Shown here: piece after piece, positions 46,281-57,800 of the stretch
Position numbering within the stretch: the first letter of the stretch is position 1
How the letters are laid out: every line of letters begins with the position of its first letter
DNA from: Phalacrocorax aristotelis
Taxonomy: Eukaryota; Chordata; Aves; Suliformes; Phalacrocoracidae
NCBI RefSeq assembly: GCF_949628215.1
Contig: NC_134310.1
Span: 9,499,401-9,563,400 of the forward strand
Direction: 5' to 3'
DNA length: 64,000 bases
The notes under the pieces: generated by a model
What the model was told of the DNA's origin: nothing
The model's database searches: none
Seen by the model: only the letters and a program-made list of their open reading frames with translations
Made by a program: the position numbers and the translations under genes

Positions 46281-47980
46281 CGCAGTCAGTCATTCCGTCA
46301 GAGACTGACTGAGTGACTGACTGACTCCCTGCCGCAGCCAGTCAGTCAGTCCGTCAGAGACTGACTGAGTGACTCCCTGCCGCAGTCAGTTAGTCAGTCC
46401 ATCAGAGACTGATGGACTGAGTGACTCCCTGCCACATTCAGTCAGTGCGTCAGAGAATGACTGACTGATGCCCTGCCGCAGTCAGTCAGTCAGTCCGTCA
46501 GAGACTGACTGACTCCCTGCCGCAGTCAGTCAGTCCGTCAGAGACTGACTGACTCCCTGCTGCAGTCAGTCAGTCAGTCCATCAGAGACTGACTGACTCC
46601 CTGCCGCAGTCAGTCATTCCGTCAGAGACTGACTGAGTGACTGACTGACTCCCTGCCGCAGCCAGTCAGTCAGTCCGTCAGAGACTGACTGACTCCCTGC
46701 CGCAGTCAGTCAGTCCGTCAGAGACTGACTGACTCACTGCTGCAGTCAGTTAGTCAGTCCATCAGAGACTGATGGACTGAGTGACTCCTTGCCACATTCA
46801 GTCCGTCACAACGTCACAGACTAACTGACTGAGTGACTCCCTGCCGCAGTCAGTCCGTCAGTGCGTCACAGACGGTCTGACTGACTGACTCCCTGCTGCA
46901 GTCAGTCTGTCAGTGCGTCAGAGACTGACGGACTGACTGACTCCCTGCCGCAGTCAGTCAGTGCGTCAGAGACTGACTGACTGATGCCCTGCCGCAGTCA
47001 GTCAGTCCGTCAGAGACTGACTGACTCCCTGCCGCAGTCAGTCAGTCAGTCCGTCAGAGACTGAGTCACTGACTGACTGACTCCCTGCCGTAGTCAGTCA
47101 GTCAGTCCGTCAGAGACTGAGTCACTGACTGACTGACTCCCTGCCGCAGTCAGTCAGTCAGTCCGTCAGAGACTGATTGACTCCCTGCCACAGTCAGTCA
47201 GTCAGTCCGTCAGAGACTGACTGAGTCACTGACTGACTGACTCCCTGCCGCAGTCAGTTAGTCAGTCCGTCAGAGACTGATGGACTGAGTGACTCCCTGC
47301 CGCATTCAGTCCGTCAGTACGTCACACACTGACTGACAGAGTGACTCCCTGCCGCAGTCAGTGTGTCAGTGCGTCACAGACGGACTGACTGACTGACTCC
47401 CTGCCGCAGTCAGTCTGTCAGTGCGTCTCAGACGGACTGACTGACTGACTCCCTGCTGCAGTCAGTCCATCAGTGCGTCAGAGACGGACTGACTGACTGA
47501 CTCCCTGCCGCAGTCAGTCAGTGCGTCAGAGACTGACTGACTGATGCCCTGCGGCAGTCAGTCAGTCCGTCAGAGACTGTCTGACTCCCTGCTGCAGTCA
47601 GTCAGTGCGTCAGAGACTTACTGACTCCCTGCCGCAGTCAGTCAGTCCGTCAGAGTCTGACTGAGTCACTGACTGACTGACTCCCTGCCGCAGTCAGTTA
47701 GTCAGTCCGTCAGAGTGTGACTGAGTCACTGACTGACTCCCTGCCGCATTCAGTCCGTCAGTGCGTCAGAGACGGACTGAGTGACTCCCTGCCGCATTCA
47801 GTCCGTCAGTGCGTCAGAGACGGACTGACTGACTGACTCCCTGCCGCAGTCAGTCAGTCTGTCAGAGACTGAGTCACTGACTGACTGACTCCCTGCCGCA
47901 GTCAGTCAGTAAGTCCGTCCGAGACTGACTGAGTCACTGACTGACTGACTCCCTGCTGCAGTCAGTCCGTCAGTGCGTCA

Positions 47981-48980
47981 GAGACGGACTGAGTCACTGA
48001 CTGACTGACTCCCTGCCGCAGTCAGTCAGTCCGTCAGAGACTGACTGAGTCACTGACTGACTGACTCCCTGCTGCAGTCAGTCAGTCAGTCCGTCCGAGA
48101 CTGACAGTCTGAGTGACTCCCTGCCGCAGTCAGTCCGTCAGTGCGTCAAGGACGGACTGACTGACTGAGTGACTCCCTGCCGCAGTCAGTCAGTGCGTCA
48201 GAAACTGACTGACTGATTCCCTGCCGCAGTCAGTCAGTCCGTCAGAGACTGTGTGACTCCCTGCCGCAGTCAGTCAGTCCGTCAGAGACTGACTGAGTCA
48301 CTGACTGACTCCCTGCCGCAGTCTATCAGTCAGTCCGTCAGAGACTGATTGACTCCCTGCCGCAGTCAGTCAGTCAGTGCATCAGAGACTGAGTGACTGA
48401 CTGAGTGACTCCCTGCCGCAGTCAGTCAGTCCGTCAGAGACTGAGTGACTCCCTGCCGCAGTCAGTCCGTCAGTCCGTCAGAGACGGACTGAGTCACTGA
48501 CTGACTGACTCCCTGCCGCAGTCAGTCAGTCCGTCAGAGACTGACTGAGTCACTGACTGACTGACTCCCTGCTGCAGTCAGTCAGTCAGTCCGTCCGAGA
48601 CTGACAGTCTGAGTGACTCCCTGCCGCAGTCAGTCCGTCAGTGCGTCAAGGACGGACTGACTGACTGAGTGACTCCCTGCCGCAGTCAGTCAGTGCGTCA
48701 GAAACTGACTGACTGATTCCCTGCCGCAGTCAGTCAGTCCGTCAGAGACTGTGTGACTCCCTGCCGCAGTCAGTCAGTCCGTCAGAGACTGACTGAGTCA
48801 CTGACTGACTCCCTGCCGCAGTCTATCAGTCAGTCCGTCAGAGACTGATTGACTCCCTGCCGCAGTCAGTCAGTCAGTGCATCAGAGACTGAGTGACTGA
48901 CTGAGTGACTCCCTGCCGCAGTCAGTCAGTCCGTCAGAGACTGAGTGACTCCCTGCCGCAGTCAGTCCGTCAGTCCGTCA
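47981..48980. repeat. 500-bp tandem duplication inside the satellite
   Basis: 47981-48480 is repeated at 48481-48980, apparently without change. Matching rare variants include GTCCGTCCGAGACTGACAGTC, GTCAAGGACGG and CAGTCTATCAG, all exactly 500 bp apart. It contains several basic units, so it is a block copy, not the monomer period. Lack of divergence points to a very recent event. Confidence 0.88.
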
Positions 48981-50755
48981 GAGACTGATGGACTGAGTGA
49001 CTCCCTGCCGCAGTCAGTCCGTCAGTACATTACAGACGGACTGAGTGACTGACTCCCTGCTGCAGTCAGTCCGTCAGTGCGTCAGAGACGGAGTGACTGA
49101 CTGACTCCCTGCCGCAGTCAGTCAGTGCGTCAGAGACTGACTGACTGACTGACTCCCTGCCGCAGTCAGTCAGTGCGTCAGAGACTGACTGACTGACTGA
49201 CTCCCTGCCGCAGACAGTCAGTCCGTCAGAGACTGTGTGACTCCCTGCCGCAGTCAGTCAGTCCGTCAGAGACTGACTGAGTCACTGACTGACTCCCTGC
49301 CACAGTCAGTCAGTCAGTCCGTCAGAGACTGACTGAGTCAGTGACTGACTCCCTGCCGCAGTAAGTCAGTCAGTCTGTCAGAGACTGACTGAGTCACTGA
49401 CTGACTCCCTGCCGCAGTCAGTCAGTCAGTCCATCAGAGACTGACTGAGTCACTGACTGACTCCTTGCCGCAGTCAGTCAGTCAGTCCATCAGAGACTGA
49501 CTGACTCCCTGGCGCAGTCAGTCAGTCAGTCCATCAGAGATTGACTGACTCCCTGCCGCAGTCAGTCAGTCAGTCCGTCAGAGGCTGACTGAGTCACTGA
49601 CTGACTGACTCCCTGCCGCAGTCAGTCAGTCAGTCCGTCAGAGGCTGACTGAGTCACTGACTGACTGACTCCCTGCCGCAGTCAGTCAGTCCGTCAGAGA
49701 CTGACTGACTCCCTGCCGTAGTCAGTCAGTCAGTCCGTCAGAGACTGACTGACTCCCTGCCGCAGTCAGTCAGTCCGTCAGAGACTGAGTCACTGACTGA
49801 CTGACTCCCTGCCGCAGTCAGTCAGTCCGTCAGAGACTGACTGACTCCCTGCCGTAGCCAGTCAGTCAGTCCGTCAGAGACTGACTGACTCCCTGCCGCA
49901 GTCAGTCAGTCAGTCCGTCAGAGACTGAGTCACTGACTGACTGACTCCCTGCCACAGTCAGTCAGTCAGTCCGTCAGAGACTGACTGAGTCACTGACTGA
50001 CTGACTCCCTGCCGCAGTCAGTCAGTCAGTGCGTCAGAGACTGTCTGAGTGACTGACTGACTCCCTGCCGCAGTCAGTTAGTCAGTCCGTCAGAGACTGA
50101 CTGAGTGACTCCCTGCCGCAGTCAGTCAGTCAGTCCATCAGAGACTGACTGAGTCACTGACTGACTCCTTGCCGCAGTCAGTCAGTCAGTCCATCAGAGA
50201 CTGACTGACTCCCTGCCGCAGTCAGTCAGTCAGTCCATCAGAGATTGACTGACTCCCTGCCGCAGTCAGTCAGTCAGTCCGTCAGAGGCTGACTGAGTCA
50301 CTGACTGACTGACTCCCTGCCGCAGTCAGTCAGTCAGTCCGTCAGAGGCTGACTGAGTCACTGACTGACTGACTCCCTGCCGCAGTCAGTCAGTCCGTCA
50401 GAGACTGACTGAGTGACTCCCTGCCGCAGTCAGTCAGTCAGTACGTCAGAGACTGATGGACTGAGTGACTCCCTGCTGCAGTCTGTCTGTCAGTATGTCA
50501 CAGACTGACGGACTGACTGACTCCCTGCTGCAGTCAGTCCGTCAGTGCGTCAGAGACTCACTGACTGACTGACTGATGCCACAGTCAGTCAGTGCGTCAG
50601 AGACTGACTGACTGACTCCCTGCTGCAGTCAGTCCGTCAGTGCGTCAGAGACTGACTGACTGACTGACTCCCTGCCGCAGTCAGTCAGTGCGTCAGAGAC
50701 TGACTGACTGACTGACTCTCTTCCGCAGTCAGTCAGTGCGTCAGAGACTGACTGA

Positions 50756-50760
50756 CTGAC
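50756..50760. repeat. Probable target site of ERV-3 (one side)
   Basis: CTGAC precedes the ERV-3 LTR. The matching copy would lie beyond the window, past the nested elements, so duplication cannot be confirmed. Confidence 0.4.
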
Positions 50761-51244
50761 TGTCGTGGTTTAGCCGGCAGCTCAGCCCCACACAGTCGCT
50801 CGCTCACTCCCCCACCGGTAGATGGGGGAGAGAATCAGAAGGGTAACACTCGTGGGTTTGGATAAGAACAGTTTAATAATTAAAGTTAAAAGAAACAACA
50901 ACAGAAATGCAATGTAAAGGAGAACAACGATAGGCGCAAAGCCCCGTGGGAGGGGTGAGGGGGAACGAACCGCCGAAACAAACTGCACGCGCCGCAGCCG
51001 CTCACCGCCCGCCGACCCAACGCCGCGCCGACTCCCCGCTGCCACTGCCCCCCCCCCAATATCTTGGTCATGGTGTCACATGGTATGGCATGAATCTGCC
51101 ATTGGTCAGTCGGAGTCAGCCATCCCCACCATGGCCCTGCCCCTCCCAGGCCCCCCCCGCCATGCGGCAGAGCGCGGGAAGCTGGAAAGGTAGCCGAACC
51201 CCACAGTCAGGAGAATTACCCCCTTCTCAGCCAAAACCAGCACA
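50761..51244 (-). repeat. ERV-3 3' LTR
   Basis: On the + strand it reads TGTCGTGGTTTAG ... CCAGCACA, the reverse complement of the family LTR, but it is 484 bp with many substitutions and small gaps, mainly in the CpG- and C/T-rich parts. Confidence 0.9.
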
Positions 51245-51648
51245 TTCTCCACCCCTTATTCCATACCATTTACACCATGCCCAGGTCCCATATGATGCAA
51301 TACAACCGTACCAACCACCACCCCTCCCCTTCCCATCCTTTAGCATAATACACAGACATCATTCCCTTATTTCATGGACCTTCCCTGTAAAATGTCCATT
51401 AAAATGTCCATTGAGTTCACCCAGTCCATGACTCTGGGCTCCATCTGTCATATCAGTCTTTCCGGGTGGGAGAGATGGTGTGTGGCGTTGGGTTGCTGCA
51501 TACCGAGTCAGTCATCGTTCCATCACTGCTGCACGGCTTGCTTCATAGTTGATCTTCCATGGGTTGGGAGGCTCGTACTCTGATATCATTGATACAACAC
51601 AGAGGTGACACACAGTATTATATAGCAGTTCGCATTGTGCCATTCAGT
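51245..51648 (-). other. ERV-3 polypurine tract and 3' untranslated region
   Basis: The inverted polypurine tract (51245-51262) adjoins the LTR. The rest is the env-less 3' region as in ERV-1 and ERV-2; no other gene is visible. Confidence 0.75.
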
Positions 51649-54600
51649 TCATTGGCTGTTTTTGCCCAAAATCAAGTCCACTTGAGGCACACACGGGATT
51701 TCTCCATCCTCCCACATCACCCACCAAGTGCACCCAGGTCCTCGAGCAAAAGCAATCCCATGAATGGGTTTGCCTTTGCCGGAGGCAGGAAGAACACAGA
51801 CTGTTTTGCCCAGCATAGTTTTTGTGTGCACTACAGGGACTCTATCCCCTTCCACAGTATGTAGGATTTCTGATTGGGCAGGGCCAGCTCGGTTGGCAGA
51901 TCCTCTCATGCTGACTAACCACATGGCTTTTGCTAAATGTGTATCCCAGTGCTTGAATAATCCACCCCCCCATTGCTATCAGTGTAGTTTTTAACAGTCC
52001 ATTGTACCGTTCAATTTTCCCAGAGGCTGGTGCGTGACAGGGGATGTGATACACCCACTCAATGCCATGCTCTTTGACCCAGGTGTCTATGAGGCTATTT
52101 CGGAAATGAGTCCCATTGTCTGACTCAATTCTCTCTGGGGTGCCATGTCGCCACTGGACTTGTTTCTCAAGACCCAGGATAGTGTTCCGGGCAGTGGCAT
52201 GGGGGACAGGATATGTTTCCAGCCAGCCAGTCGTTGTTTCTACCATTGTAAGCACATGGCGCTTGCCTTGGCGGGTCTGTGGGAGTGTGATATAGTCAAT
52301 TTGCCAGGCCTCCCCATATTTATATTTCAGCCATCGTCCCCCATACCACAGAGGCTTTACCCACTTCGCTTGCTTGAGTGCAGCGCATGTGTCACATTCG
52401 TGGATAACCTGTGCAATAATATCCATGGTCAAGTCCACCCCTCGATCACGAGACCACCTGTATGTTGCATCTCTCCCTTGATGGCCTGAGGTGTCATGGG
52501 CCCACCGAGCCAGAAATAGTTCACCCTTATGCTGCCAGTCCAGATCCACCTCAGCCACTTCAGTCTTGGCAGCCTGATCTACCTGCTGGTTGTTTCGATG
52601 TTCTTCAGTGGCCCGACTCTTGGGGACGTGAGCATCCACATGACGTACCTTTACAACCAGTTTCTCTACCCGGGCAGCAATATCTTGCCACAATGTGGCA
52701 GCCCAGATGGGTTTGTCTCTGCGCTGCCAGTTGCTTTGCTTCCACTGCTGCAGCCAGCCCCACAAGGCATTTGCCACCATCCAGGAGTCAGTATAGAGAT
52801 AGAGCACTGGCCACTTTTCCCATTCAGCGATGTCTAAGGCCAGTTGGATGGCCTTTACCTCTGCAAACTGGCTCGATTCACCTTCTGCTTCAGCAGTTTC
52901 TGCTACTTGTCGTGTAGGACTCCATACAGCAGCCTTCCATCTCCGGTGCTTTCCCACAAGGCGACAGGACCCATCAGTGAACAGGGCATACTGCTTCTCC
53001 TTTTCTGGCAGTTTGTTATACAGTGGGGCTTCTTCAGCATGTGTCACCTCCTCCTCTGGTGATAATCCAAAATCTTTGCCTTCTGGCCAGTCCATAATAA
53101 TTTCCAAGATTCCTGGGCGACTGGGGTTTCCTACTCGAGCCCACTGGGTGATCACTGCAACCCATTTACTCCATGTAGCATCAGTTGAATGGTGTGTAGA
53201 GGGGACGTTTCCTTTGAACATCCAGCCCACCCTCGGCAGTCGGGGTGCCAGGAGCAACTGTGCCTCAGTACCATCCACTTCTGAAGCAGCTCGAACCCCT
53301 TCATATGCTGCCAATATCTCTTCTTCAGTTGGAGTATAGCGGGCTTTGGACCCTCTGTATCCCCGACTCCAAAACCCTAGGGGTCGACCTCGGGTCTCCC
53401 CTGGCGCTTTCTGCCAGAGGCTCCAGGTAGGGCCATTCTCCCCGGCTGCAGTGTAGAGCACATTTTTTACATCTTGTCCTGCCCGCACTGGCCCAAGGCC
53501 TACTGCATTAACTATTTCCTGTTTCATCTGTTCAAAGGCTTGTCGTTGCTCAGGGCCCCATTTGAAATCATTCTTCTTCCGGGTCACTTGATAGAGAGGG
53601 CTTACGATCAGACTGTAATTGGGAATATGCATTCTCCAAAAACCCACAATGCCCAAGAAAGGCTGTGTTTCCTTTTTGCTAGTTGGTGGAGATGTGGCTG
53701 CTATTTTGTTGATCACATCGATTGGAATCTGACGACGACCATCTTGCCATTTGATTCCTAACAACTGGATCTCTTGTGCGGGTCCCTTCGCCTTACTTTG
53801 TTTTATGGCAAAACCAGCTTTCAGAAGGATTTGGACTATTTTCTCTCCTTTCTCAAAAACTTCTTCTGCTGTGTTGCCCCACACAATGATGTCATCAATG
53901 TATTGAAGGTGTTCTGGAGCTTCTCCCTGTTCCAGTACAGTCTGAATCAGTCCATGGCAAATGGTAGGACTGTGTTTCCACCCCTGGGGCAGTCGATTCC
54001 AGGTGTACTGGACTCCCCTCCAAGTGAAAGCAAACTGTGGCTGGCCTGCACTCTGCTGCCGGAGGGATGGAGAAGAATGCATTAGCAATATCAGTTGTGG
54101 CATACCACTTGGCTGCCTTTGACTCCAGTTCGTATTGAAGTTCTAGCATGTCTGGCACAGCAGCACTCAACGGTGGAGTGACTTCATTCAGGCCACAATA
54201 GTCTACTGTTAGTCTCCACTCTCCATTAGACTTTCGCACTGGCCATATGGGACCGTTAATGGGTGAGAGGGTCTTACTGATGACTCCTTGGTTCCTCAGT
54301 TGGTGAATGAGTTTATGGATGGGGATCAGAGAGTCTCTGTTGGTGTGATATTGCCGCTGGTGCACTGTTGTGGTGGCGATTGGCACCTGTTGTTCTTCGA
54401 CCTTCAGCAACCCCACCACAGAAGGGTCCTTTGAGAGACCGGGCAAGGTTGACAGCTGTTCAGTTTCCTCCATCTCCAAGGCAGCTACACCAAAAGCCCA
54501 CTTGTAACCTTTTGGGTCCTTGAAATACCCTCTCCTGAGGCAGTCTATGCCAAGGATGCACGGAGTCTCTGGGCCAGCTCTTGGGATCCCCCTGTCACTC

Positions 54601-54775
54601 CAGCAATGCTGATGGGTTCTGCCCCTATATAGTTTGATAGCATTAAGGTGCACTGTGCGCCGGTGTCCACTAAAGCTTTATACTCCTGTGGGTCGGATGT
54701 GCCAGGCCATCGGATCCACACAGTCCAGTAAGCCCGGTTATCCCTTTCCTCCACCTGGCTGGAGGCGGGGCCCCT
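51649..54775 (-). pseudogene. pol: ERV-3 pro-pol, multiply broken
   Basis: All pol domains are recognisable: protease VDTGAQ near the 5' end, RT LPQGW and YIDD, RNase H TDGS and YTDS, and integrase CDTC, SDNG and KIERYNG. Compared with ERV-1/2 it has a 64-bp deletion after protease (junction about 54575), a 4-bp duplication (GCCA) in RT near 54040, and one extra G in a G-run near 51970. Each shifts the frame. It therefore reads as four overlapping pieces and cannot give a full polyprotein. Confidence 0.92.
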
Positions 54776-56233
54776 CTAGTCCTGATCATGGCAGTCACAA
54801 CTCTCTTCCTGTAAATGTGAATCAGGAGTCCCTCTATTACACTTAGAAATAAAATCTGCGCTTCTACTCCTCTGTCTGGGGACTTGCTCACTGGAAACTG
54901 GAGCAGCAGCTTTCCTGGAAGAGCCTCCCTGAGTGACTGTTCTTCCTTGCAGTTCATGTACTCGTGCCTGTAGGGTCGAAGTAGGCTTGCCATCCTACCT
55001 CATCATGTCCTCTCTGTGGTCACGCAGGTAGAACCATAGGGTGGCCCGTGGTGTGTATCCCCTTCTTTGAGCCAAAGGACGCTTATTCCTAACAGCTGAG
55101 ACACTGCTCTGTCGAGGTGGGGAGTAGGACAGATCTTCTTTGAGTTGCTGGACCTCTTGGGATAGTTTCTCCACAGCAGAGACGAGCGAGGAAGAGATAT
55201 TTGTTTCGTAATCCCAGAGTCTATCAATCACCTCTGCCACCGTTGGTGTCTCGTCATCTTTCCAGGACATCACTGCCAATGAGTTTGCATGCGAAGATGG
55301 TGCGCTCCGTACAAACTTCCGCCACATGGGTCGTGTGCACTCGGCTTCATCTGGATCTTTGGATGACTGTTGATCATCCAGGTCACCATAAATCACCTCA
55401 AACACAGCTAATTCCCTTAGATACTGGATGCCTTTCTCCATAGTTGTCCATTTTCCTGGGCAATATGTAACATCTTCTTTAAAGGGATACCTTTCCTTCA
55501 CTCCAGACAGGAGTCGCCTCCAGAGGCTGAGGGTTTGTGGTTTTTTTCCAATTGCTTTGTCAACGCCCCCTTCCCCAGAAAGGGATCCCAGTTGTTTGGC
55601 TTCTTTTCCCTCTAGTTCCAGGCTACTGGCCCCATTATCCCAGCATTGGAGCAGCCAGGTGGCAATGTGCTCACCTGAACGACGGCTATAATCTTTCTTT
55701 TCGCATATCTCGCAACTCGCTTAAGGACAGGGATCGGGTGGTCTCTATTTCATTTATTACTTCTCCCTCCTCTCCCTGCGATGGCCCTGGTTCTTCATCA
55801 TCCCGTTCTAAACGAGTTGATGTCCGCTTCCAATATTTCATCTTGTGTATGGGGGCAACTGATACTGGTACGGGTTTATTTTCTGAGCTAGCTCCGGTAC
55901 TTGTTGTGGGGGTTTGAGTGGCTGCAGTGCCTGTTGTCAGGGCTGGATAGTCTACACTGCCAGTCACTTTGCATTTCAATCCAGAGACCTTCTGTTCCTC
56001 TTGGGAGCACTGAATACTGTTGAGCAGGGCTCGGTATGCATGGGCCAGGCCCCAGCATGTTGCAGTTATCTGTGTCTCTCTGGAGTTCCCAGCGTAACAA
56101 CATACTTTCTCCAAATATTGTACTAGTTTTTTAGGATTCTGCACTTGTTCGGGGGTGAAACTCCAAAACACTGGGGGTGCTCACTGCCCTAGGTATTTGC
56201 CCATGCTATCCCACATGCCCTGCCACTCATAAC
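54776..56233 (-). pseudogene. gag: ERV-3 gag-position gene, broken and truncated
   Basis: This matches the ERV-1/2 gag-position protein from about residue 139 to its end. The terminal UAG (54776-54778) and the following hairpin stem CCTCCA/TGGAGG are kept, though the loop changed to GCCAGG. Damage: Trp to stop at 56181-56183, a 4-bp insertion near 55692-55702, and Trp to stop at 54995-54997. The hydrophobic N-terminal region is missing from the window because the gammaretrovirus-like provirus entered at 56233/56234. Confidence 0.88.
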
Positions 56234-56281
56234 TGTTATAATTAATTTAGCCTTAAACGGATTTTCAATTAAAGTTTACAA

Positions 56282-56287
56282 TTTATT
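56282..56287 (-). promoter_or_regulatory. Gamma-like LTR polyadenylation signal
   Basis: AATAAA on the - strand; the same site is present in the partial right LTR near 62610. It would end proviral transcripts. Confidence 0.65.
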
Positions 56288-56367
56288 GAATAGAGACAAG
56301 CAAGCAGCGCTGGATGCACGGGGGATCCTTCCACCTAACGTGCATACCGTCATACAATACTACAGGG

Positions 56368-56373
56368 TTTATA
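56368..56373 (-). promoter_or_regulatory. Gamma-like LTR TATA box
   Basis: TATAAA on the - strand (GAATATAAACCC context), well placed upstream of AATAAA. The same sequence stands in the partial right LTR near 62697. Confidence 0.6.
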
Positions 56374-56564
56374 TTCAGTTAATTAATAACAATTAGTAAA
56401 AACACGCCTAAGTTTACACTCATTGGTCAGTGATAAGCATCCCACTTGCCGTTGGTCAGCCGTAGTTAAATTAGCCACGCTTGCCATGTAGATTAGCACG
56501 CATGCTCTTTACAGGTTGGGGGGGGGGCAAGTCTTTTTGGTCCTGAATTGGGTCGGTGGTCGCA

Positions 56565-56835
56565 ATCTCCCCCTGCCGGAATTACCTTTCCCCCAGTTTT
56601 CATGCTTCAGTGCCTTCTGAGCCAAGAAGTTCCCTGTTATCACCACTGGCTGATTGTGGCCTTCCCCATCTTGGCACTCTCCTTTGTATCAGGATGCTTC
56701 CACTGTTAGCAGCAAATCGCCAATCAACATTCCAATCATTAAGACAGTTAGCAAGTCAATTGAATGGCCATCGGTTACACAAGCACAAACAGTTCCATAT
56801 TGACACGAATCAGATGAACACATTTTACAATCCCT
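56565..56835 (-). other. Region between env remnant and 3' LTR
   Basis: It includes the probable polypurine tract beside the LTR and about 250 bp of A/T-rich sequence. A run of 12 T near 56839 (A on the - strand) marks the end of the env-like frame. No further gene is visible. Confidence 0.55.
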
Positions 56836-57448
56836 CATCTTTTTTTTTTTTTATGACATTGATTCGTGTTTTTGCTTCCAATCGAGTCAATACTTGTGGA
56901 ATTGGCTTCTTTTGTTGCAGTTTTCTGCATTCCTTGTATAACCGAGTGTATTAGTCTAGTAAAACAGGGTATTAAACATGGAATTATTAACAGTCCTCCA
57001 CATATCCCCAATAGAGACCGTCCATAAAGTTCCCCCCTAATTCTCCTAGATTGATTCCATTCCAAGTTTGAACTGGGACGTATGCGATTTTCTTAATTTC
57101 TTTTCACCTTGGTTTGTTCCACCACAAACATAACAATTGGTTACATTCAATGCACAAACATAACAATTGGTTACAAATAGATTTTTAGCAACTGTGGGAA
57201 TTTCATATTTTACTCCTGTTTATATTTCATGAACAGTCTATGCTGCCAATTAGTCTTCCTACTTCCGAATTTGTGAGTTCTTTTGGATCATAGCATACGG
57301 TCCTGTTACCTTCTCTGCATAAAGCATAATGCAGCTTCCTATTTCCTGGCCTTTACAGTCATATTACACATCGACTGCAGTTGTTTGTCATAGCCAGGGT
57401 TAAGGAACTCACCCCAAGTAGGACTAGAAGAGGTCCGGTAAGGGCCAT
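56835..57448 (-). pseudogene. env: Gamma-like env remnant, mostly deleted
   Basis: An ATG at 57448-57446 opens a 29-codon frame that looks like a signal peptide (hydrophobic LLVLLGVSSLTLA) followed by a Cys-containing start of a surface subunit, then a stop at 57359-57361. A shifted frame continues with Cys-rich pieces, including a tandem repeat of about 28 bp (57124-57176) that doubles NCYVC. The last frame (57065-56835) has a hydrophobic, Cys-containing membrane segment (GLLIIPCLIPCF) typical of a transmembrane subunit end. No furin-type site, fusion peptide or CX6CC motif was found, so most of env is gone. It cannot make a working envelope. Confidence 0.7.
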
Positions 57449-57800
57449 AGTGATTGGCGGTCGTGGCCCAAAGGGGTTGCAGCCCTTGGCAGACCTTTTC
57501 AAACCATAGCACCGGTTCCCTATCCGGTCTTGCCCTCTTCCTTAATCTTAAAGTGTGTCCTTTCCTGAGTATTTAAGGATTGGCTTTTTCCAATTCGTAT
57601 GCTATGTCTCAAAAAAAAAATCCAGTGTATACCATGGATAGCCTATTGCTATTCCCAGGAACCAATATTTCCTTGTTATTGACAAATTGTCTTCCCTAAT
57701 GGGTATTCATTTAGGAGCTTCTCAGTTTACAAATTCTACAGGAGTAGTCACAATAAAATTCCCACAGCAACTTAGCTTATGTTCTTTGATGATGGCCTCT
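57449..57800 (-). other. Spacer between pol end and env start
   Basis: 352 bp. An open stretch of about 70 codons (HTLRLRKRARP... region, 57350-57550) overlaps the env start in another phase and may be a former pol tail or leader. A run of 10 A lies near 57610. Nothing else is recognised. Confidence 0.45.

Larger units (their letters stand above)
46281..50760. repeat. CAGT/GACT satellite array, right block
   Basis: This is 4.5 kb of the same satellite between ERV-2 and ERV-3; it opens with the right CGCAG copy (46281-46285). It holds a 500-bp tandem duplication (separate entry). A second duplication with offset 704 has markers CCATCAGAGATTGACT at 49531 and 50235, each followed by two GTCAGAGGCTGACTG units. 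No gene is visible. Confidence 0.96.
50761..56233 (-). mobile_element. ERV-3: older ERV-L-like provirus, inverted and interrupted
   Basis: On the - strand this copy shows its 3' LTR (50761-51244), 3' untranslated region, pol and most of gag in the ERV-1/2 arrangement. Homology stops at 56233, inside the gag-position gene, where a gammaretrovirus-like LTR begins. The rest of gag, the primer site and the 5' LTR should lie beyond 64000. It has nonsense codons, frameshifts and a 64-bp deletion and is clearly more diverged than ERV-1 and ERV-2 are from each other, so it is the oldest member here. Confidence 0.93.
56234..56564 (-). repeat. Gamma-like provirus 3' LTR
   Basis: About 331 bp. The left edge is fixed by the repeat with 62561 onward and by the end of ERV-3 homology. 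The right edge is the CA after which a C/T run (polypurine on the - strand, GGCAGGGGGAGAT) begins, and is less certain. On the - strand TATAAA (56373-56368) precedes AATAAA (56287-56282) by about 80 bp, giving a short R region. Confidence 0.75.

Noticed and set aside
56556..56954. 132-residue + strand frame across the gamma-like LTR and env end
   Set aside because: It crosses the LTR boundary and a poly-T run, antisense to env; no coding signal.
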